Positions 6,405-10,800 of a stretch of 10,800 nt of DNA are shown in pieces. Location: contig DBXN01000055.1 in the NCBI GenBank assembly GCA_002309585.1, forward strand, positions 1-10,800. The letters are read 5' to 3'. Numbering within the stretch: position 1 is the stretch's first letter; every line of letters starts with the position of its first letter. Below the pieces are notes generated by a model. The model was not told the DNA's origin. It saw only the letters and a program-made list of their open reading frames with translations, and ran no database searches. A program made the translations under genes and the position numbers. Origin of the DNA: Verrucomicrobia bacterium UBA1211. Lineage in GTDB: Bacteria > Verrucomicrobiota > Kiritimatiellia > RFP12 > UBA1067.

Positions 6405-7130
6405 TCACTTCTTCGCGGGCGATTCCGTCGTGTAGAGAATCCGTCCGCACATCTCGCAATGGACGACATCCTCATCATGCATGGCCATCTGCCCGACGGA
6501 CGGCGGCTGCACCAGATGGCACCCGTTGCAGATGAAGCGGTCGCCGTCCCGGCGGAGAGAAACCACCACCGGCCACCGTTTCTTGAGCAGAAGGGAGTAT
6601 TGCCGCAGCATCGCTTCCGAGACGTTCGGAAGAAACGCCGCGCGCTCCTGCTCGGCCGCCTTCAACGCCGCCTCCACCGCCGCCTGCCGATCCTCCATCT
6701 CCTTCACGTAGTCGTCGATCACCGCCTGTTCGGCGGAAAGCCGCTCCTCCGCATCCGCCACGCGTCGCTTCACGGGAATCGTGTTGTCCATCGCGATCAG
6801 CTGCTGGGCCTCAAGTTTCTCGATCTCGCTCTCCAACGCGTTGATCTGGAGATTGAACATCTTGTATTCGTTGTTCGACTTCAACCCGGACTGCTCCTGT
6901 TTGAGCTTCTGGATCTTGTCGCGGCGAACCTTAACGTCAGCCACCAGATCATCCACCCGCGTCTGCGCCGTCCGAAAATCGGCCTGGGCGTTCGCCAGCT
7001 GGCCCAACACGCCTTCCAACCGTTTCTTCTCCTGTGCGATACGCGCCGGAATATCCTTGAGCTCCTGCTCGAATTCACGAATGCGGCTGTCTATCTCCTG
7101 CAAACCAAGCAACGGCTGAACAACTCTCAC
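6405..7130 (-). CDS. Coiled-coil protein with C-terminal C4 zinc ribbon (CT398/DUF164 type)
   Basis: A 241-residue cytoplasmic protein. Residues about 1-180 are an almost uninterrupted coiled coil rich in Glu, Lys, Arg, Gln and Ala, with the family's middle signature SNNEYKMFNLQINALESEIEKLE. The C-terminus holds a zinc ribbon with CNGCH (Cys201, Cys204) and CEMCGRILY (Cys225, Cys228), preceded by the PPSVGQMAMH stretch. This layout is that of the zf-RING_7/DUF164 family (Chlamydia CT398 is a member). A link to RNA polymerase or sigma-54 and to secretion has been suggested for chlamydial members, but the general role is not settled. The GTG start at 7130 is chosen because AAGGAAGGG lies five bases upstream; a TTG at 7169 would add 13 residues without a good binding site. 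A good promoter lies about 46 bases upstream. rnpB follows on the same strand. Confidence 0.88.
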   Translation of the reverse strand: MRVVQPLLGLQEIDSRIREFEQELKDIPARIAQEKKRLEGVLGQLANAQADFRTAQTRVDDLVADVKVRRDKIQKLKQEQSGLKSNNEYKMFNLQINALESEIEKLEAQQLIAMDNTIPVKRRVADAEERLSAEQAVIDDYVKEMEDRQAAVEAALKAAEQERAAFLPNVSEAMLRQYSLLLKKRWPVVVSLRRDGDRFICNGCHLVQPPSVGQMAMHDEDVVHCEMCGRILYTTESPAKK

Positions 7131-7175
7131 TGAATCCCTTCCTTCCGTTCTCTTTCGAAAAAATACCAATTCGGT

Positions 7176-7204
7176 AGTTTACCCCTTTAGACGGTCAGAG
7201 TCAA
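7176..7204 (-). promoter_or_regulatory. Candidate sigma-70 promoter for the zinc-ribbon gene
   Basis: On the minus strand TTGACT (7204-7199, five of six to consensus) and TAAACT (7181-7176, four of six) are separated by exactly 17 bases. Transcription would start about 40 bases before the GTG at 7130. It may also drive rnpB by read-through. Confidence 0.6.
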
Positions 7205-7213
7205 ACACCGTCT
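7189..7213. promoter_or_regulatory. Palindrome over the -35 element, candidate operator
   Basis: AGACGGT (7189-7195) and ACCGTCT (7207-7213) form a perfect 7-bp inverted repeat with an 11-base centre. The -35 element of the zinc-ribbon promoter (7199-7204) lies inside that centre. No U-run follows on either strand, which speaks against a terminator and for a protein-binding site. Confidence 0.4.
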
Positions 7214-7229
7214 CACGAAAAACGAGTGA

Positions 7230-7271
7230 CGCCACCTTTTGTGTCTCACGCCAAGTTCGCGAAGGGTGGCG
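7230..7271. repeat. Imperfect inverted repeat containing a TCTCACGCC-type intergenic motif
   Basis: CGCCACCTT (7230-7238) pairs with AAGGGTGGCG (7262-7271) with one bulged base. The loop contains GTGTCTCACGCCAAGTTCG, and GTCTCACG also occurs at about 7210-7217. It may end the lipoprotein operon: on the minus strand a TTTTT run follows seven bases after the stem. That spacing is poor, so the terminator role is only possible. The 7131-7366 gap holds this element, the promoter above and no gene that can be supported. Confidence 0.4.
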
Positions 7272-7289
7272 GAGATGACAGAAGTTTTT

Positions 7290-7320
7290 TTGACAGGATT
7301 GGGCGGTAAAACCGTATAAC
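7290..7320 (+). promoter_or_regulatory. Orphan sigma-70-like promoter on the plus strand
   Basis: TTGACA (7290-7295, perfect consensus) and TATAAC (7315-7320, five of six) are 19 bases apart, slightly longer than optimal. No plus-strand gene follows; transcription would run antisense into the 3' end of the lipoprotein gene. Confidence 0.35.
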
Positions 7321-7366
7321 GCTTACGCGGAATCATGGAATCATCAGCGAGGGCGGGACAACGCGC

Positions 7367-8212
7367 CTATCCGCCGTTCCGGGCTATGGCGGCCTCGGCG
7401 CAGCGCCTCACGACCGGATCGGGGGCGGACCGCGCGAGGCGGCGGATCTCGGGCATGGCTTCCTCCCATCCGTTCTTGCGGCAGAGGGCGATGGCGGTGA
7501 GCAGGGCGGCGTTGTCGGAAAGGGGATCGCGCAGGACGGCGAGCGCCGTTTCCCTAAACGGGAGCCCCGGAACGCGGCCGCCCCCGCGCTCAATGGCGGC
7601 GATCCCGTTCAGGGCGGTTCCCCGGAAGGGGCGGAGGCGCGGCTCGGCGAAGACCGCCCGGAAGGTCTCCTCCACGACACGGCGGTCATCTTCCGAAAGG
7701 GCATGGGCATGGAGTCCGGGGAGGGTCTGGACGGCGTAGTCCCGCCACCCCCGCGCGTTCGCGGCGTCGAGCGCCTGGGCGGCGAAGAAGGGAGCGAGCC
7801 CGGGGACCTCCCCCGCGCGGAGCAGCAGGACGTTCATCACGTCGTTCTTCAGCGCGAGCGCCTCGGCCGGCGTGACGCCCCCGATCCGGCCCTCCGCCGC
7901 CGCGAGGAGGTTCGTCAGCGCGGCGACCTCCGCCGGGGCCAGGGTCTCCGGAAGGCGCGCGAGCTGCCGCCGACGGGTTCCGGCGGGAACCGCCGCGTCC
8001 AACCGCGCCAGCGTCCGCACGGCGGGCGAGACGCGGCCCGGGGGAACCGTCCGGCTCGGTTTGCCGCTGACGGGAGCCGCGCGGTTTGTCACGGACGGAC
8101 GGGAGGGAAAGTGCTCCGCGGACACAGACTCCTCCCGTTTTCCGCATCCAAGTAAGAGAGAAACGAGTATGGCGCCAGCCGCCACCTCAACTAACGCAAA
8201 CCGCTTATTCAT
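7367..8212 (-). CDS. Predicted lipoprotein, helical-repeat (HEAT-like), function unknown
   Basis: 281 residues. A type II signal peptide ends in the lipobox LLGC (Cys23), followed by a polar, Pro/Ser/Arg-rich linker (about 25-65) and then an all-alpha, Ala/Leu/Arg-rich body. Late segments such as GTALNGIAAIERGG, ETALAVLRDPLSDNAALLTAIAL and APDPVVRRCAEAAIARNGG have the two-helix spacing of HEAT/armadillo-like repeats, which usually serve as protein-binding scaffolds. No catalytic motif is visible. Its ATG overlaps the stop of the upstream gene by three bases (ATGA), so it is the last member of the Rhs-led gene row. It is much richer in GC (many GCG, CGC and CGG codons) than the genes just before it. 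The protein would sit in a membrane facing the periplasm. Assignment to a named family is not possible. Confidence 0.8.
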   Translation of the reverse strand: MNKRFALVEVAAGAILVSLLLGCGKREESVSAEHFPSRPSVTNRAAPVSGKPSRTVPPGRVSPAVRTLARLDAAVPAGTRRRQLARLPETLAPAEVAALTNLLAAAEGRIGGVTPAEALALKNDVMNVLLLRAGEVPGLAPFFAAQALDAANARGWRDYAVQTLPGLHAHALSEDDRRVVEETFRAVFAEPRLRPFRGTALNGIAAIERGGGRVPGLPFRETALAVLRDPLSDNAALLTAIALCRKNGWEEAMPEIRRLARSAPDPVVRRCAEAAIARNGG

Positions 8213-8781
8213 TCTGGCGGTTTTCCCCCTTGCCCACCCGTAACCCCCTTTTCACCCTCAGACGTTAATCTGCTTGCAAGATATTCCTCATTCCGCCGAA
8301 TCCCTTCTACCAGAATTCTAAATTTGCCAGCAGTTCGATCTTCCCGAATTGGGAACACCAATCTGCGTATCGGAGCATGGCCGAAGGCGACCGACAGTGC
8401 GCGGGGAATCAGGCATATCTCGATACCCGGGCACTCATCCATCGAGATCGAAACTCTTTGTTGCGCGGTCCGATAGACTTCTGGCAATTTCGGTATCCGT
8501 GTTTTGCTTTGACCGCCCGGATCTATGCACATAAACCATGCCTTTTGCTGCAAAAGCGGCTTTAATCGCTCGCGTTCTACGGTCCCTCCGTTCGCACGAC
8601 AGGTGATTTCGCACAGGGTACCGATATCATCCCTTTCAAGAGCCGAGAAAAAGGTCTCGACAACTTTCAATCCGTTTGAAACCGAGGCGCAATCCCCGTT
8701 ATCCACAAAGCCGATATCTCCCCGCAGGGTGGTCACCGACACAAACAGGGCGGCCAATGCTGTCCAGTGAAATTGAGTCAT
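8209..8781 (-). CDS. Secreted protein of unknown function, second of a related pair
   Basis: 190 residues with an N-terminal export signal (MTQFHWTALAALFVSVTTLRG, cleavage likely near residue 21). The mature part begins with a helix GLKVVETFFSALERDDIGTL followed by two cysteines (CEITC), then a short RERLKPLLQQKAWFM segment and a beta-rich second half (RVSISM, IEICLIP, RRLVFPI, FRILVEG). No known domain is recognised. The start is set by an AGGGAGG six bases before ATG 8781; a GTG at 8805 would add eight residues. It lies 26 bases after the preceding gene and overlaps the following lipoprotein start. It resembles the preceding protein in length, order of segments and several short matches, so the two may be old duplicates. 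Confidence 0.8.
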   Translation of the reverse strand: MTQFHWTALAALFVSVTTLRGDIGFVDNGDCASVSNGLKVVETFFSALERDDIGTLCEITCRANGGTVERERLKPLLQQKAWFMCIDPGGQSKTRIPKLPEVYRTAQQRVSISMDECPGIEICLIPRALSVAFGHAPIRRLVFPIREDRTAGKFRILVEGIRRNEEYLASRLTSEGEKGVTGGQGGKPPE

Positions 8782-8807
8782 TTCCACCTCCCTAATCCTA
8801 AACACCT

Positions 8808-9470
8808 TTAATCCTTTTTCCCTCGCAAATCCTTATTGGCGTTAACCCGGCGGTTGTAAAACCATAGCCAGACCCTTGCCCGGAAATTTTCCCTTGCAAA
8901 AAACGCGGCGAAATTCTCATCCACCGGATATCGCCCATCACGTGTCATGAAATAGCCGAAGACCCCTATTTTCGGCGCGGATTTCGCGTTCCGGGGATCA
9001 TCCGGCAGGTAAAGGCCGTCCATTGGCAGCAGAATCTCGTTCAGCGGAGCAAGGGTCCCATCCGTCCGTCGTTCACGGATGACGGTCAGGGACATTGAAT
9101 TCCGGGTGACGGGCGTCTCGAACCGTTTCTCAGCACGCTCAAAGAACATCAGGGGAGTCTCCCCCCTACGGACGGCCTCGTCGCTCATGAAAAACGCTTT
9201 ATTGTTACGGATATAACGCCACACGAGCGAGCGCATTTCCGCTTCCCTGAGATGGCCGATCTTCCCCCACTCGTCCAAACCCCTGAACACGCAGCAGGCG
9301 GGCGTCTCCGTCCCATCATCTTCGGCGGACAGTGCCTCGTAAAAGGTCCGGACGGCCTGAAGGCATGCCTTCGGCCATCCGCTGCCGTCGTTATCCCGCA
9401 ACTGTTCCATAGACGCCGCCGCATCAAAAACCGACAGGAAACAGATGGCCGCAATGATGGTTTTCGTCAT
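8808..9470 (-). CDS. Secreted protein of unknown function, first of a related pair
   Basis: 220 residues with a clear signal peptide (MTKTIIAAICFLSVFDAAAS) and a polar mature part. Segments match the next gene's product in the same order: a helix AVRTFYEALSAEDDGTE before a CC pair, REAEMRSLVWRYIRNNKAFFM, then TRNSMSLTVIRE and ILLPMDGLY. The C-terminus is aromatic and basic (RVWLWFYNRR). No enzymatic motif is visible. ATG 9470 is preferred because AGAGGAG lies eight bases upstream; ATG 9476, two bases after it, would overlap the previous stop (ATGA). As an exported product encoded directly after an Rhs tail and its presumed immunity gene, it could act as a periplasmic immunity or accessory protein; this is inference from position only. 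Confidence 0.8.
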   Translation of the reverse strand: MTKTIIAAICFLSVFDAAASMEQLRDNDGSGWPKACLQAVRTFYEALSAEDDGTETPACCVFRGLDEWGKIGHLREAEMRSLVWRYIRNNKAFFMSDEAVRRGETPLMFFERAEKRFETPVTRNSMSLTVIRERRTDGTLAPLNEILLPMDGLYLPDDPRNAKSAPKIGVFGYFMTRDGRYPVDENFAAFFARENFRARVWLWFYNRRVNANKDLRGKKD

Positions 9471-9472
9471 CG

Positions 9473-10198
9473 TCATGACTCCTCTTGTTCAAACGCCAAC
9501 GCGGTTTCAATAAGTCTCTGCATGGTATCAGCGGATTCGATTTCCTCATCATTGATGAAATCATACAAAACGGGACGTGTATCGGGTCGTTCCCAAAACA
9601 GGGTAACGTAATACCGGTCATTGATCTGGCAGAGCGGAATATGCCATGTGTTGAAGGCGGGAAGCGGCAGACGCTCCAATTCGTCCTTTTTGAAAACCGT
9701 TATCCCTTTTTCCGCAAATTCATCGCTTTTTGCGTACACCGACTCATAATCCGGCGGTAAAGGCCTGATGGGCTCCTGCCGATCCCGATCCGAAAGGCCG
9801 GAAAGACGAACCGATTCAACGGAGACATCCGTATAGCGTTTCGAGGGTATCCGATCATAGCAAATCTCGCTTATTCTGCCCTCATAGGCCCAAAGTTCAA
9901 TCTGCAGCCAATCGGCATCCGCCCGGACGGAGAACATCGCCAGACATCGGCTGCCGCCACCAATCTCAAACAACGCTCCCGGACAACGGTCTGGCTTGTC
10001 CACATAGTGAAAGTTGACTGACTTTCCGTTCAATTCACGGCTGATAAGGATCCATTGGGAGCGTTGGGTGACAAACCTTTCCCGGTCTCCTTGCGGCAAG
10101 ACCCGTTCCCATGCCGCAAGGCACATCTCCTCCAGTCTACTTAACCGACAGGAACGTTCGCGAACGAAGAATCGGACTATTTTCTGAATGACACTCAT
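9473..10198 (-). CDS. Soluble protein in the Rhs immunity position, function unknown
   Basis: 241 residues, no signal peptide or membrane helix, so cytoplasmic. The first half (to about 120) mixes helices (IQKIVRFFVRE, RLEEMCLAAWERVL) with strands (WILISREL, SVNFHYV, ADWLQIELWAYEG); the second half, after a PLPPDYESVYAK linker, carries a helix EFAEKGITVF and strands YYVTLFWE ending in an acidic helix FINDEEIESADTMQRLIETAL. No named family is recognised. Its ATG overlaps the TAA of the Rhs gene by one base (TAATG) and an AAGGAG lies five bases upstream of the ATG, inside the Rhs coding end. Such tight coupling directly after a variable Rhs tail is the layout of polymorphic toxin immunity genes, which must be made together with the toxin. 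Lower GC than the housekeeping genes. Immunity role is inference. Confidence 0.82.
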   Translation of the reverse strand: MSVIQKIVRFFVRERSCRLSRLEEMCLAAWERVLPQGDRERFVTQRSQWILISRELNGKSVNFHYVDKPDRCPGALFEIGGGSRCLAMFSVRADADWLQIELWAYEGRISEICYDRIPSKRYTDVSVESVRLSGLSDRDRQEPIRPLPPDYESVYAKSDEFAEKGITVFKKDELERLPLPAFNTWHIPLCQINDRYYVTLFWERPDTRPVLYDFINDEEIESADTMQRLIETALAFEQEES

Positions 10199-10800
10199 TA
10201 TTTCTCCTTCTGATCAACGCTTTTTCCAATCATTCCAGCAGCCACACCTGCCACGATGCCATCCAAAACGCGGGGGATCCGATCCAATTGCTGAAAGATC
10301 GGAGCAAATCGATTTCCCATGTTCTTCCATCCTTTTGGGAAACGATAGGGATCATGTGCGTAATGACGAGCCGGAGAGACATAATTCCCATTCCAAATGG
10401 ATTTTCCAAACGATTCCCGTATAAACTTACTTTTGGTTCTCTTAAGGATTCTATCGGGAATCCAATGGGAAAACTCATATCCTACAGCTTTCTTCCCGGC
10501 CAGTTTTGCTCCACCTTTAAATCCTGAAATCGAATCATATATTACGCCTGTCCATTCACCGCCTTTATACCATCCTGAACACGGGTTGATTAGATCGTCA
10601 TCATATGTCAAATCACGGAATAATGAGGTTGCCCCTATTGAAATTGTGTCACCAAAACCTGCCAAAAAATCACTTAAATCATACACCCAATCCAAATCAT
10701 AATCAGCGATATCTTCACCGCAAGGATCAATGTAATTCACCGGGTTGTTCCCGAACGCCTCGTACAAATTCAGGCCGCCCTCGAGGCCGATCGGGTCCTT
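10198..10800 (-). CDS. C-terminal end of an Rhs-repeat protein with variable toxin-like tip (partial)
   Basis: The reading frame is open to the right edge, giving the last 200 residues. The first 28 are the Rhs core end: DPIGLEGG, NLYEAFGNNPVNYIDPCG, a close match to the DP(I/L)GL..G.NLY.Y..NPV.YIDP.G signature. Next comes a linker of a type common after Rhs cores (residues 44-85: FLAGFGD, CSGWYKGGEWTG). The last part, about 92-200, is the likely effector: SHWIPDR at 111-117, NGNYVSPARHYAHDPYR at 137-153 with a cluster of His, Arg and Asp, FPKGW, FQQLDRIPRVLDG, then a short glycine-rich segment GIVAGVAAGMIG. Rhs proteins form a shell that encloses a C-terminal toxin released into target cells. 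The His-rich motif could be a nuclease-type site, but no known toxin family is recognised. DNA turns AT-rich after the core. The main body lies outside the window. Confidence 0.9.
   Translation of the reverse strand, partial: KDPIGLEGGLNLYEAFGNNPVNYIDPCGEDIADYDLDWVYDLSDFLAGFGDTISIGATSLFRDLTYDDDLINPCSGWYKGGEWTGVIYDSISGFKGGAKLAGKKAVGYEFSHWIPDRILKRTKSKFIRESFGKSIWNGNYVSPARHYAHDPYRFPKGWKNMGNRFAPIFQQLDRIPRVLDGIVAGVAAGMIGKSVDQKEK

Noticed and set aside
6019..6535. Plus-strand open frames across the rnpB region
   Set aside because: They lie over the complement of a structured RNA whose conserved elements are all present on the minus strand.
6234..7133. A 299-codon plus-strand frame opposite the zinc-ribbon gene
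   Set aside because: The product is His/Leu/Arg-rich low-complexity sequence; the minus strand encodes a clean coiled coil plus zinc ribbon with a good start site.
1..10800. CRISPR arrays, insertion sequences, tRNA genes
   Set aside because: I saw no regularly spaced repeats, no transposase motifs with terminal inverted repeats and no tRNA-like cloverleaf sequence in the intergenic stretches.

Overview
The window reads as a chromosomal segment of a moderately GC-rich Gram-negative-type bacterium. Signal peptides, lipoprotein signals, a secreted glycoside hydrolase, an ECF sigma factor and an Rhs-family protein would fit the PVC superphylum (Kiritimatiellota, Lentisphaerota or Verrucomicrobiota). 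That placement is a guess from gene style; nothing in the window fixes the taxonomy.

Left part, plus strand (1-1814): after a probable 3' end of an unidentified gene, three tightly packed housekeeping genes follow. They are a DJ-1/PfpI (YajL-like) protein, nadD (NAD synthesis) and rsfS (ribosome silencing factor). A strong hairpin at 1778-1814 closes the unit and separates it from a converging minus-strand unit.

Middle part, minus strand (5850 down to 1824): a candidate promoter with tandem 15-bp repeats leads into a secreted, probably lipid-anchored family 2 glycoside hydrolase. It is followed after 15 bases by an ECF sigma factor, and that overlaps a small one-helix membrane protein that may be its anti-sigma factor. 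The hydrolase carries a discoidin (F5/8C, CBM32-like) module that appears inserted inside its DUF4982-like region.

Next, minus strand (7204 down to 5970): a promoter with an operator-like palindrome drives a coiled-coil, C4 zinc-ribbon protein. The RNase P RNA gene (rnpB, bacterial type A) lies 37 bases further on and its long terminal helix defines both ends.

Right part, minus strand (10800 down to 7367): five genes overlap or nearly touch. They are the C-terminal end of an Rhs-repeat protein (running off the window), a soluble protein in the immunity-gene position, two secreted proteins that look like diverged paralogues, and a GC-rich lipoprotein. The Rhs tail changes to AT-rich sequence right after the conserved core motif, the usual sign of an exchangeable toxin tip. 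This Rhs cassette with an extended tail of exported partners is the most interesting part of the window.
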